Position numbers and translations under genes: made by a program. 64,000 nt of DNA from contig NC_037090.1 in NCBI RefSeq assembly GCF_002994745.2, forward strand, positions 35,335,001-35,399,000. Direction: 5' to 3'. The stretch comes from Rosa chinensis (taxonomy: Eukaryota > Streptophyta > Magnoliopsida > Rosales > Rosaceae). Of this stretch, positions 11,944 to 22,080 are shown one piece after another (position 1 is the stretch's first letter; each line of letters opens with the position of its first letter). Under the pieces are notes generated by a model. It saw only the letters and a list, made by a program, of their open reading frames with translations. It was not told where the DNA came from and did not search any database.

Positions 11944-12130
11944 CTATGTGCCTAATTCTAACAAGTGTGTGAATCCAGTAGCGAAGTTAAAGCCACACCA
12001 GAAATTGAACATGAACAAGTTGAAATCTCTGTTGAAGAAAATCAAACTCTTCGTGTTGAAGCATGAGATTAGGAGGTTAGGGAAGTTGAAGTACCTAAGA
12101 GTCAACGTATCTGTGACTGGTGAGACTCTT
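11944..12130. other. Unassigned captured sequence next to the PUX-like fragment
   Basis: The stretch is open on both strands. The plus-strand frame is Lys/Leu-rich (KLKSLLKKIKLFVLKHEIRR), while the minus-strand frame simply extends the PUX-like reading frame past its homology. It probably comes from a different source gene. I do not recognise it. Confidence 0.3.
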
Positions 12131-12372
12131 AATAGCATTGGCGATGTCGTCGTGGTTGAGTTTAGCTGGACCGGGTTGGTGACGGTGACGGCGGCGGCGG
12201 CGTCAGCGGCGGCGTTTTCGTTGTCCAAGAAAGTGGAAACGGCGGCGTCGAGGTCGTAATTGTGGAATTCGAGGAAGAAGAGGGCTTCTTGTTTGGAGGC
12301 GGAGGTGATCTCGTAGAAGGAGGTGATGACGGCGTCGTTTTGGGGGCTCGATTCTTGAGCTTCGGCTTCCAT
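12130..12372 (-). pseudogene. UBA-like N-terminus of a PUX (UBX-domain) protein, captured
   Basis: From ATG at 12370-12372 the minus strand reads VITSFYEITSASKQEALFFL followed by an HNYDLDAAVSTFLDN block. This is the UBA-like domain at the N-terminus of plant UBX-domain proteins of the p47/PUX3-PUX5 type, which bind ubiquitin and act as CDC48 adaptors. An Ala/Thr-rich linker follows. The SEP and UBX domains are absent. Upstream on the same strand is a leader-like GA/CT-rich region (to about 12620) that may be the donor gene's own 5' region, so the element may carry a promoter. Confidence 0.8.
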
Positions 12373-12640
12373 AGTGTTCCTCTTCTTCTTCTTCTTCACT
12401 CTTTTGATCGGATTCTTGAGCTTCGGCCATGGTTGCAGACTTGCAGATCGAGATTGAGAGAGCTTTCACGAGAGATAGGGGTTTCGCACAGAGATAGAGA
12501 GAGAGGATGGTGAGAGAGATCCAAATAGACTTAGGGTTTGTGAGAGAGGATTGAGAGCGGACTGAGATTTAGGGTGTGTCTGAGAGGGGAGTTTCATTTC
12601 GTTTTGTCGAGAGAGTTTCAAGAGTGTGGGAGGTATAATT
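12373..12640 (-). promoter_or_regulatory. Captured 5' leader, possibly promoter, of the PUX-like gene
   Basis: Minus-strand sequence upstream of the ATG is rich in CT runs, typical of plant 5' leaders. It contains a second ATG at 12428-12430 and a short direct duplication (GAAGCTCAAGAATC) between the two starts. No clear TATA box is resolved. It could drive an antisense-to-plus chimeric transcript through the captured exons; this is inference. Confidence 0.35.
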
Positions 12641-12649
12641 AAACTTCAA

Positions 12650-13206
12650 ATAAATTTTAAAGTGACTCACACAACACAAACCTAACAAACTGTTGTAAGA
12701 GTGCACTACAAAAATCAAAATGCCAAACACATGGAGGGAAATATACCGCGCTCATAGCATTTTGGCTTAAAATGTTGCCGCCTATATTCCAACTTCACAC
12801 AACAGAAAAGTATAACTTCTGTTGTCTAATTTCTACAACTTGCACTAGGTTTACCTTGTGGAAGACATTCAAGCAAGCTTCCTCAAAATTTGGCATCCAG
12901 TTTTCAATCACACAACGGAAACCTCAAGCACCGTTGTATCAAGTAGCCCAAATTTCAGATTTCAAGAGGCAACCAAGACTCGAGAGTGGAGGGAAATCTG
13001 CCGCTCAATTTTTAAGGCTCAGACGACGGACCATGCTTAATTCCGTTGTGCAATGTAGTTCCGATTAAAAAGTTATCACTTTGTTGGCATTCACACAACA
13101 GAATATAATCAGCACCGTTGTATGATAAAACTGACTTCAACACACAACAGATGATTTGTGTTCCGTTGTGTGATTAGTGTTGTGTGATTAACTTTTTGTA
13201 GTAGTG
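12650..13206. repeat. Right subterminal repeat region of CACTA 2
   Basis: Alternating CACACAACRG and CCGTTGTGTG motifs at irregular spacing up to the terminal TIR. An internal CACTACAAAAATC at about 12702-12716 resembles a second terminus (see rejected items). Confidence 0.75.
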
Positions 13207-13424
13207 CACTCTGAAACATTATGTGAAGGAAAATGATCACTAGAGTAGAAATATATGATAGTAGGGTATAAGGTAGGAGGGAAGAGTTGGTCCAAAAGAG
13301 AGAGGTTGAGAGTTCTTTGGTGATGAGGAGTTGGAGACGAGGGTCTAATGATCTTTCTTGAGGTGATATTTACCAGTGAATGGGTACATGTTGCTGGTGA
13401 ACCCATGGGATGATAACTCATCAA
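13207..13424 (-). pseudogene. BAHD acyltransferase, N-terminal part, split by a transposon
   Basis: Start of the same BAHD gene whose 3' part is at 6535-7669. It begins MMSYHPMGSP and includes the conserved early block KIIRPSSPTPHH...LSLLDQL and a YPTIIYFYSS stretch, as in its relative at 36770-38156. It is interrupted after SEC at the CAC target site of CACTA 2. The first ATG is at 13422-13424; another in-frame Met follows directly, so the exact start is not certain. The following reading frame inside the transposon ends quickly. Confidence 0.88.
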
Positions 13425-13690
13425 TCTCTCGCTCTGACACTTAAGAACCAGACTATAGACGTGTGTAATGAACCAGTAATGCCAAAGCCAGATTACTGAA
13501 TTGCTCTTTTCACAAGGTCAAGGAGGCTTGTTATGTCTTACTCAGGAGCCATGAGATGACCTCGATCATAAAGTAGATCTGCCTTAAAGATCTCACCTAT
13601 ACAGAACTAAAATATGTCCATAAGTCAAAGTATTCAATCAAATACAAATAAAAGAAGCATAAGTTCAAATTAAGTATTCAACTAGGCAAC
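13425..13690. promoter_or_regulatory. Upstream region of the split BAHD gene
   Basis: Minus-strand 5' flank of the BAHD gene. It contains no other gene. No TATA box or known element could be fixed with confidence. Confidence 0.3.
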
Positions 13691-13706
13691 CTATATGGAG
13701 ATGGAG

Positions 13707-13798
13707 CCCAGTACCATTTGATCTAGTGGCATAAGCATCCTTTTTGTAAGTGAGAGATTGTGAGTTTGACTCACAAAAAGATTAGTTATTGATATGAT

Positions 13799-13839
<41 letters not shown>
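13707..13839 (+). mobile_element. tRNA-derived SINE with (AT)n tail
   Basis: An A-box-like TGATCTAGTGGCATAAGCA and a B-box-like GTGAGTTTGACTCAC at tRNA-type spacing are followed by a long (AT)n tract (13802-13844). Near-identical 15-mers TATATGGAGATGGAG (13692-13706) and TATATGAAGATGGAG (13840-13854) flank it as a target duplication. Length is about 130 bp. Confidence 0.75.
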
Positions 13840-13847
<8 letters not shown>

Positions 13848-13854
13848 GATGGAG

Positions 13855-15916
13855 GAAAATAAAGAGATAAAGGTTGCATATATGAAACCTGTAAATCTTC
13901 TCAAAAAAAGAAAATTGTAAATTAATCTCAATCATATCAGAGCTGGTCAAGTATGCTTATCTAGATAGTCAATTAATAATGGCCTACACGTCGAGATAGT
14001 CATTCTGTCATTGCACTCAGTGCATGCATTCCTTATTGATCATTAATTTGTCCCGGAAAATGAGGTTGTTTGACCTCATATATTCTGGAAGCTATGACAT
14101 TTTCAAAGAAGAAAAATTCTTGCCTACATCAGACGTACTAGACACAAGATACGTCTGATCAATTAAATACCAGAAAATTTTCTTTTTATTTTGAAACTGC
14201 CCATACTTTTTAAAAGGGCGATATCTAAATTACGCTTCCTGCTTGACACTGATTGGTCGGCCGTCTCAAGAAGAAAAATTCAAAGAATGTCGTTAATTGA
14301 TTTTTCAGACTTGCACACTATATCAATCAGATTAATTTATTTATTAAGAAAGACGTACTGCACTGCTAAATTTTCAACTCCATGCAAATTTTGTGGGGTC
14401 TGAATTTTGTTTTCTGTTTTACTTCGTGCTTGACTATTTGAAACAGTAAATTTACTATGTGTAGTGATCGTAAATTTTAATGAATTGACGTTAAAATTTT
14501 GCTGCGGCTAAATGCAACCATGGAAAAGATGGTAAAATGAGATGGCATGGGGGATTTCGTATGGATTGAAGAGCAGTGAACTAGGTTTATGGACGATGAA
14601 CAACTCATGAAAACTGTAGGACTACAAATTTCTCATGACTCTTCTAATGTATTTGTACTGAATCCTTATTTAATCAGATGATCATGCAACAAGTCAAGGA
14701 TTGAAAACTAACCCTCTATCAATATGATAGGACGCTTCCTGATGATGAAAGTTGGGTGCAGAGAGAAGAAAATTGGGCAAAAGATGAATAGAAAAAATAA
14801 ATTAATTAATTAATAGGTTTGGTGTGTAGTTAGTTTTGGGGTGTATATAGCAGCAACCTAAAATTTTTGACATACATAAATTATAGTCTCCAGAAAATTA
14901 ATAAGAACATAAAATGCAGGGGCGAGGCTCTAGTGATCAGGACTTCATGAAGACATTTAAATCAACAGTTGGATGATACGCGTGCTGAATAAATAAGTTT
15001 ACAACTAAAATTTAGACAATTCATCCAACCGTTAATTTAAAAGTTCTCATTAAAAACTCTCCCTAAGATTTAGATAATATACATTTGATTAATGCTAGGT
15101 GAATCACTTTTTTTGATATTTCATGCTTCACACACAATATGTAGGAGCTGATATAGTACAAAGTCCAACCTTTTAGATAATTTTATAATATGATGTGGTT
15201 GTTCCGCATTAACTATCATATAAGGCGGGATGTATGTGGTACCAGAAAAAGTAGTTAACTAGCATTATTCTTTACAGTCATTGCTAGTAGAGTATATAAA
15301 TTAATTAATTTTGCACTTACAGAAATTGAAACCCTAGCCCAGGTGGCTAGGAGACAATGAAGACTAGGGATTCGGTTTCTCCATGGCCTAGCTGTTGGCC
15401 GGTAACAACGGTTGGTGCTGGCTCTGGTTGTAGTCTGATTACCCTGCCAATGATAGGTTGTCGGGGTGTAGGTCGTCAAGCTTGGGGGAGGCTTCGATGA
15501 GCTCCCAACTTCCAAGTCGACGACAACGAGTAACTAGAACATGAAAGTTTTGAACTTTAACAGGATCATTAGTACGTACACACTTTATTAAAGATAACGA
15601 GCAACATTGCTATTTTTAGTACTATGTTAACATGCATGGAGGCCTAGGACCATGGCTACTGTCGCACGGGTGAAGTTTCATGTCTCTGCACATCAAGTAT
15701 GATGAGGCTAACAGCTACCTACGTGCTATTTCACCAAAAGAAATAGCAAGTAGAGGTCTAGTAGTTGATTTCTAGCGAAGTTTTTGCTAGAACTTAATCT
15801 AGTAGATAAGAGATTTTTCTCCATCAAACTGTTGGTAGAGATCAAGTTTGAATTCCTCATCTCACCTTAGAAAGATAAAAAATTAAATAAATAAAAAAGG
15901 GAAGTCTTCACTCGAG
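13855..15916. other. Intergenic, nothing assignable
   Basis: About 2 kb of AT-rich sequence. The only structure noted is a small hairpin near 14128-14160 (ATCAGACGTA ... TACGTCTGAT). An 86-codon minus-strand open frame at 15255-15515 has no family resemblance and is not called. Confidence 0.5.
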
Positions 15917-16133
15917 TGTTTAAGGAAAAGAGAATCGTGGAGAGAATTGGAGGAATGATTGTCTTTCATTGATAATAGGAGCCCCTATATATAGAGAGTA
16001 CATGTACATAATCTTAGAATACAAGGAATCCTGTTCTAAACAGAACTAGAAATCTAGAACATTCTCTCATATTATAACTATAGAAAGTAATCATAGTTTG
16101 ACAAGGCACACTAAAGTCAAATATCCTTCAACA
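15917..16133 (-). repeat. 3' LTR of the minus-strand copia element
   Basis: 217 bp, TG...CA ends, followed on the plus strand by CTCCCCCTTG, the complement of the polypurine tract. Largely matches 25979-26200. Confidence 0.85.
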
Positions 16134-16640
16134 CTCCCCCTTGTGCCACTCAAACTTGGTGTCGCTTATGACATCATCATGACGCTTCAAATGTTGCCTC
16201 ATTAAAAACCTTGCTCGGGTAATAAAAACCCTGTGGGACAAAACAATCTCGAGGAGGAGAAAAAGAGTACAACACGTTCTTCACTCTTTGAGATCAATCA
16301 TGTAGATATCATACCTCCCCCTAATATCGAGATCTTCTCCTGATTGCTACAATCATGGGAGTTCGGATAATTTCCTCATTCTGTTGCTCTTCACATGCTT
16401 CTTGAAGGTGGATTTAGGCAACAACTTGGTAATAAGTCCGCTACATTATCATCTAATCGGATTTGATTCACTTCAATATTTAGAAGTGTTTGTTGCTTGC
16501 TCATTGTAAAAGAATTCAGGTGATATATGCTTGGTGTTGTAGCCCTTGATGAAATCTTGCTTCATTTGTTCAATGCAAGTTGCATTATCTTCATAAATGC
16601 ACATAGGTTCATCTATGGTGGACTTCAAACCACAAGTTCT
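16134..16640 (-). pseudogene. Copia RNase H end and 3' untranslated region, decayed
   Basis: Between the 3' LTR and the readable RNase H frame. Short matches to the end of the copia polyprotein appear in other frames, but stops and shifts prevent a continuous reading. Confidence 0.5.
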
Positions 16641-17113
16641 TCAAATATGTGCAACGACGGACCTCAACCATATGCATCCATGAATTGCTTCATGAAGAGC
16701 AATAATCTCTACATGATTCGAAGAAGTAGCGACAAGGGTCTGCTTTGTAGACCTCCAAGATATCGTGGTGCTTTCTATGGTAAAGACATAACCAGTTTGG
16801 GAGCTACCTTTGTGAGAGTCAGAAAGGTATCCCGCATCAGCAAAACCCATCAAAACATCACCATCATTGTGACAAAGGGAGGGAGGACGCCGGTCACCTA
16901 TGGTGGTTGCAGTGGCGGCACCGTACTCCTCTGTCTCTTGGCGGCGGCACTCAGTGTTGATGACGGCCTTCAGGCCAATGGAGTCCAATTCCATTCTTTC
17001 GTCCTTTCTTTTCTCTCTGTAGGGGTAGAACAAGCCCATATCTATCGTACCTTTTAAGTATCGAAAGATTGTTTTTACACCAGTCCAATGGCGTCGTGTT
17101 AGTGCATGACTAC
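16641..17113 (-). pseudogene. Copia RT/RNase H fragment
   Basis: The minus-strand frame contains RRHWTGVKTIFRYLKGTIDM, then GFADAGYLSDSHKGSSQTGY and SWRSTKQTLVATSS, the standard copia RT-RNase H linker and RNase H core. An extra Arg/Glu-rich stretch interrupts the usual spacing, so a small insertion is likely. The frame is cut at 17113 by a solo LTR and resumes in phase at 18450. Confidence 0.88.
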
Positions 17114-18449
17114 TGTTTGAACCCAAAATTAACATTTTTTCCGACAAGGGGGACTCGAAGAGAACCGAGCCAAGATCCATGGCCCAAGCTATATATTTTC
17201 AACAAGTTCGAAATATATTATTTAGAGGCTAACTAAAGCCTACTTGGAGATCAAACAATCTTGAGGCAAATCTGGATACTCCTTGATTTATTATTAAGTA
17301 TGAATATTTGATAATTAGAGATAGTTGATTTTCTTGATCCCGAGTCTCGTGCTATAGGGAACAATGATGTGAGCCATGTGAATAGTGAATATTCTCATAC
17401 AATTGATACGTTCGCGAAATGATAGCGAATACCATGCAAGCTGGCGTTAAGAATATATATTCCAATAATTGCTTTTGTCATGGTTGATCAGTTAAGGAAA
17501 GAGTAAGGACGTGATGCATGGATGGTAGTTATCAAAGCTACACATATTGCAATTAAAGGTGGCATGGACATGGACCAATTCATCAAGGATTCAATTATGG
17601 CAATTATGGTTTCCCATGCAATCAAGCAATTAAGGTGGACGTGAAACAAGGTGCCGATATATATGCAAGGAAGCAAGGTGCCCCACATAAATGTCAAATA
17701 AGGGATCTTAGTGCATTAAGTGTGCCATAGGCTACAGAATGCTCGCGAAGGAAATCTTCGCATGTCCAAGGATCAGTCCTTGAGGCAATTACGTTGCCTA
17801 GAGGAAGATTACGTCGAGACTCCAAAAGGTAATTTTCCTTGCCTAGAAGATTGCTGCGACATAGATAATCTTTTATTACTCCCGATAGATATCATAACTA
17901 TTAAGAGTTTTGATTTGATTCAAAGGCCAATAACTGTGGCCTAAAATATAGTATTTCATTCCTATAAGGAAGGTAAATCTACGAGCAGCCTATATATAGA
18001 GGCTAAAGACGACATAAAATAAACAACTCTTCAATCAATCAATCTCAATGATTATCAAAGTCTCTCCGGAGCAAACTTACCTGCAACCTAGTTGCGAACC
18101 AGTGAAGCAAGGATAACGCCCTCGCAACCCAGCGAAGCTAAAGTCACGCTTTAGCAAACCCTGTTCTTTCTCCCAACTTCCCAGTGATTGCTCTGCTTAG
18201 TCTACAACACTAAGGATCGATTCAGTGAACGCAAGAGATCACAACCAAAGCCCTTACCCGTAAGGCAAAAAGTCCTTTTCCGGAAGGCAGAGAAAAGAAC
18301 CTTGTGACGAGGTTGGTGCTCTCCTCGTCCACATCGTTTGATCAAGAAGTCATGTCAAGGGACACCCCGACGACTGCACCCCACGGTGCTGGCACGCTCG
18401 TGCACTCAAAAGAGACAGTTTGCACCCAGACTGGTTTTGGAGCCAAATA
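17114..18449 (+). mobile_element. Solo LTR (1.34 kb) nested in copia RT/RNase H
   Basis: Begins TGTTTGAACC and ends GGAGCCAAATA (one change from the inverse of the start), flanked by a perfect 5-bp duplication ACTAC (17109-17113 and 18450-18454). It contains a TATATATAGA motif near 17990 followed by CT/CA-rich leader-like sequence, as in a U3-R-U5 LTR on the plus strand. No internal coding region remains, which fits a solo LTR. The superfamily cannot be fixed; gypsy-like by length. The host copia frame is continuous across the site once the insert and one TSD copy are set aside. Confidence 0.8.
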
Positions 18450-21400
18450 ACTACATCTAGCCAACAAGTTCACAACAAATGAGGTGTTCGGTCTTGTATT
18501 GTGTTAAGTACAATAATGTGCCTATTGCACTTAGGTAGGGCACTTCTGCCACTAACACGTCTTCATCATCATCTCTGGAATGAAGCAGATCCCTCTTAGG
18601 GTCAAGACTACGGACAACAATGAGTGCTTCTTGACTTTATCAAAATGCCTAAGCATCCATTGACACGGTATTTAAATTCTAAATCTAGACAAAATCGTGT
18701 TCTCCCAAGATCCTTTATCTCAAACTAGGATTTCAGGTGTTCAGCGATTTCCCTTAACTCATCAAGGGTTCTAATAATGTTCATCAAAATAAACTGTGAC
18801 AATTGCAAATCTGAAACTTGTCATGGAAACGCGCTTGTATAGTTTATCATATCCCTTCCCAATCAAGTAGTCACTTGTTGACCATTACATCCTCGTTGCA
18901 AACGCGCTCCGTGGTCTAGAGCTATTTGATTTGGGTAAATGAAGTCCATCAGGGACCTTCATGTATATTTTCGTATCTAGATCCCTATAAAGATACGTAA
19001 TGACCACATATGTAAGCTGTATGTTCAGTTATTTGAAAACTACTAAACTGATAAGGTAGTGGAGTGCAATGACATCCAGTACGCGAGGATATGTCTCCTC
19101 GTAGTCAATTCCAGGGTGTTTGTGAGAAGCCTTGCACCATGACGTGAGTTTATAATCTCTTTTTTCTCATCATGCTTTCGAAGGAAGTCCTATTTATGTC
19201 AACATATTTTATGTCAGGAGGTATCGGCATCTCCTGCCAGAAATTCTTCCTCTTCATTAGTGAATCCAATTCAACCTGGATTGTATCTTTCCATTTAGGC
19301 CAATTTTTTCTATGTTGGCATTCTTCAACGGAGGAAGGTTCAATGTCATTGGTCTCAATTACCCCACGTCCTCATGTGCATTGGTGTAGTTTGTAGAGAT
19401 CTCTATATTCTCAAAAATTGGTTCCAACATTGAGGCGTCCCCCAACGATGTCTCTTGGACATAACTATAATTCAGAATACTCTGATAAGACAGATTTTGA
19501 GTATCAATGCGCTCACTTTCTATAGAGAGAATCCATCGAACCTATGAGTCTCCTACGCTCTCTAGCGGAACCCACGACTTGTGACGCTATTATACCACCT
19601 TGTGGCGTCACCATGCCACTATCCATGGTGACGACGCCATGCTCAGCTCCTCTAGGTAGCGCCATGTCCTCTTGAGGGGACATTAATCCTTGCAAGCATG
19701 TTATTTGCAGTAGGTATATGTGATTTCGTTACTTTTAGGGGATCGAGATGAGACATGGTGGGGATAGATCACGACCATTCCTGCCGTTCCTGTTGAACGT
19801 TGACATTCTAATCTTCCCCTGACGACGGGAAGACTATCTCATCAAAGTGACAATCCGTAAATCTAGTGGTAAAGAGATCGCCTATCAAGGGTTTTGCATA
19901 GCGGACTTATAGTTGGAGATTTACATCCAACACAAATATATATGCATTCCTTGCTAATGACCCATTTTGATGCGTTGTGGCGTCGCGATTGGCATATAAA
20001 CCGTGTATTCAAATATGTGTAAGTACAAGATATCAGACTCACACCCAGTCACTAGCTGTAACGCAAAGAAATGTGAGTGGCGGTAGGTCATAACCGAATT
20101 AGCATAGTTGCATGTGATATTGCATAACCCCAAGCGGAAATATTGGTGTGCATTACCAATGTCCGGGCTACCATCATAGTCATTTAATAGTGGATTTCCG
20201 CCCATGTACACACCCAAATGGTCTCCCAGAAGGTCATCATATCCCTATGTACACACCCAAATGGTCTCCCAGAGGTCATCATATCCCAATGTACACACCC
20301 ATCGTAGTTATTTAATAGTGGCATTACCAATATCCAGACTACCATCATATTCATTTAATGGTGGCTTTTTGCAAGATCATTTGGGTGTGTACATGGGGAT
20401 ATGATGCCCAACATTAATCCCCAATGATATGCAATAGTCATCAAAAGTCTTCGGTGAAAACTCTCTAGCATTATCAAGTCGAATTGACTGAATGGGATGA
20501 TCCGGATAGTGATCCTGTAGCCATATGTTCTGGGCCAGGAGTTTATCATAAGTAGCATTATGAGTGGATGATAGCGCGACATGTGACTAGCATGTCTGTG
20601 CATCAACCAACACCATAAAACATCTAAAAAGTCCGCAAGTTGGTAGAATTGGTCCATAGAATCCCCCTGGATTCTTTGTAAGAATGGAATTATTTTCTTA
20701 GTATCCTTTGCATAAGATGGTCTTGATCCTAATTCAGCTAAAGATCAGGCTTTACAGAATGAAAGATGGGCCTTACAATCAACTAATGAGGATTTTGACT
20801 GAGCCACAAATTCACAATTGACTTGACAAGTGGAGAGGGGAGTCAAAACTCCTCTTTTGGCATCAAAGCCAAGGAATTGCTACAGGGTGCTGGCGTTAGT
20901 GGACTAATGGTGGACAGCGGCGGCCCCGTGAGGTGTGCGGTGGTCCTTGGCTCTTCTTGAATTAACTTTTGATTCTTAGTTCTCTTCGTTCAGAAGAAAG
21001 GATGTCCTTGTGAAGTCTTTAGTATATGGACCATCATATCATGACCCTAGATTTCCCAAATGGTCATACCAAAGTCTGTATGTGCCGGAATCCAAAAGGT
21101 CATCTCCTATGACATCGTTGGACTCAATTACTCAAATAGTGGTTTTATATAACCCACTAGAGCGACACATAACCTTCTCTAATACTCGTTTTCGTCCGCA
21201 GTCATTAGAGGTAATACAAAGGAACTTATGTCTATAACCTTCACTATGTGTTTCCACATGAAAATCCTTGGCTCTAATATCTTTAAAGCTCAAAAGGGTT
21301 CTTCCGGTCCTAGGAGCGTAGAGAGCTTCAGTGACATAAATCAATGTGCCATTTGGCAACAGAGATTGAACTGGTCCTCGACCATGAATCAATTGTGATG

Positions 21401-21500
21401 GCCATGCCATCACACTCATAGAAAATCGAGTTGGCATCATCCTAAGGAATAATTGCCTCTGTCAAGGTATGGCGTGCGTAGTAGCACTATATGCGAGGCA
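18450..21500 (-). pseudogene. Copia RT and integrase region, decayed
   Basis: Minus-strand scraps of copia polyprotein: KVPDGLHLPK-type RT text near 18930-18970, the integrase C-terminal region HSHFFALQLVTGCESDILYL near 19980-20080, and integrase core text around 20355-20660. Many stops and shifts are present. A block at 20197-20300 reads in the opposite sense (see findings). Confidence 0.7.
20197..20300 (+). repeat. Short tandem, inverted-sense repeat inside copia integrase
   Basis: TGTACACACCCAAATGGTCT followed by CCCAGAAGGTCATCATATCCC occurs in about 2.5 tandem copies of 45-50 bp on the plus strand. The matching integrase text of this element lies on the minus strand (see 20378-20402), so the repeat array is inverted relative to the rest of the element. 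Confidence 0.6.
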
Positions 21501-22080
21501 TTCTAGATCTCTAGAAAACATAACTAAGTAAATAAAGCTCAAATTAAAAGAATTGACGCTTTATTAATAATAGCCAATGATTACATCAACAATTACACCA
21601 AAATAACTATAATTAAATGTAGACAAATAGTAGTCACTCAATCCTTTCGGTAAATCTAATTTGGTAGTGACCAGGTAAGGTAAGGCGAGATTTTGGTGGA
21701 GCAATTAATGCTCACTTGTAAAACTGTTGTCTCAGATCAAACCTTTCTTAGACATCGCAATTAATTGGATAGACCTAGTTGAGAAAGAGTTATGACTGTT
21801 GTCATTTATTGATAATGTGTAAGGCAAAATACCATTACATATATTCTTCGAAAATAAAGACTATTAATCAAAATCTGCGGCATCATCATTGTTTCCCTCG
21901 CCAGATTTGAAGTCTGCAATAGTGAGATTGACATCATTGTCATCTCCATCTTCTTCTTCAGTTGCGAGATAAGCCTCATGCTCTCTCATATATTATTAAT
22001 ACACCTTGTATTGTGCAGCTTGTTTTTTTCACTCGCATTATAGCATTTAAACCAGTGCTTTGAAGATCAACATCTACATC
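21500..22080 (-). pseudogene. Copia gag tail
   Basis: The minus-strand frame near 21870-21990 reads EEDGDDNDVNLTIADFKSGE, an acidic segment seen after the zinc knuckle of this copia lineage (compare VEDFKSGQDQ on the minus strand near 33030-33070). It is cut at 22080 by a long solo LTR. Confidence 0.6.

Noticed and set aside
12702..13206. CACTACAAAAATC inside CACTA 2 could be the start of a separate small CACTA nested at the right end.
   Set aside because: There is no second internal terminus pointing the other way and no 3-bp duplication around it. The outer TIRs and TSD are perfect, so a single element explains the data better.
15255..15515. 86-codon minus-strand ORF as a small gene.
   Set aside because: No domain, no splice or promoter support, and low-complexity Thr-rich composition.
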